Below, one piece after another: positions 63,988 through 64,000 of a stretch of DNA of 64,000 bases. The translations under genes were made by a program, and so were the position numbers. Source of the DNA: Steinernema hermaphroditum (lineage: Eukaryota > Nematoda > Chromadorea > Rhabditida > Steinernematidae); assembly GCA_030435675.1 (NCBI GenBank), contig CM059625.1, forward strand, positions 248,001 to 312,000. Direction: 5' to 3'. The notes under the pieces were generated by a model that was not told the DNA's origin, did no database searches, and saw only the letters and a program-made list of their open reading frames with translations. Position 1 is the first letter of the stretch. Every line of letters starts with the position of its first letter.

Positions 63988-64000
63988 CTGCAAAATGCGG

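Overview
This window is nuclear DNA from a nematode, most likely a rhabditid (clade V) related to Caenorhabditis. Coding sequence is split by many tiny introns (about 45-50 bases) with GT donors and TTTCAG-type acceptors. Several start codons sit just downstream of a strong TTTCAG, as expected for spliced-leader trans-splicing. The predicted proteins include nematode-typical families: cuticlin, CRAL-TRIO/GOLD, one-Ig secreted protein, an HNF4-derived nuclear receptor and a ZYG-11-type protein. Nothing prokaryotic or viral was recognised.

Layout from left to right: (1) the 3' part of a T-box factor (Tbx20/MAB-9 type), its 5' end not found; (2) a fusion-like gene with an RRM, an F-box and leucine-rich repeats; (3) an intronless orphan; (4) a CRAL-TRIO/GOLD lipid-transfer protein; (5) zyxin with three LIM domains; (6) a repeat field with a foldback element and a G-rich minisatellite; (7) an LZIC/ICAT-domain protein and a ZP-domain cuticlin; (8) an arrestin-domain protein; (9) a one-Ig secreted protein; (10) cdc-42, a CYRI/FAM49 homologue, and a second complete cdc-42; (11) an unknown secreted Cys-rich protein; (12) a ZYG-11/ZER-1 family CUL2 substrate receptor; (13) a CNG-channel beta-type subunit; (14) an inward-rectifier K+ channel behind a 350-bp tandem duplication; (15) an ELOVL6-type elongase; (16) a nuclear receptor; (17) the C-terminal part of a UBE3C/ETC-1-type HECT ligase running off the right edge.

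Functionally, the centre of the window is rich in actin and Rho-GTPase genes: zyxin at focal contacts, two CDC-42 GTPases, and a CYRI protein that in other animals binds active Rac1 and restrains Scar/WAVE. Ubiquitin-pathway genes are scattered (F-box, ZYG-11-type, HECT). The strongest unusual signals are a sharp identity boundary between the two cdc-42 copies that looks like a gene-conversion tract, the RRM-F-box-LRR architecture, and a family of short, probably non-autonomous retroelements. These elements share a hairpin plus AAATAAA 3' end followed by a short tandem-repeat tail. No tRNA, rRNA, CRISPR array or autonomous transposase/reverse transcriptase gene was identified. All gene models are hand-spliced from reading frames and splice motifs, and no database or RNA evidence was available.
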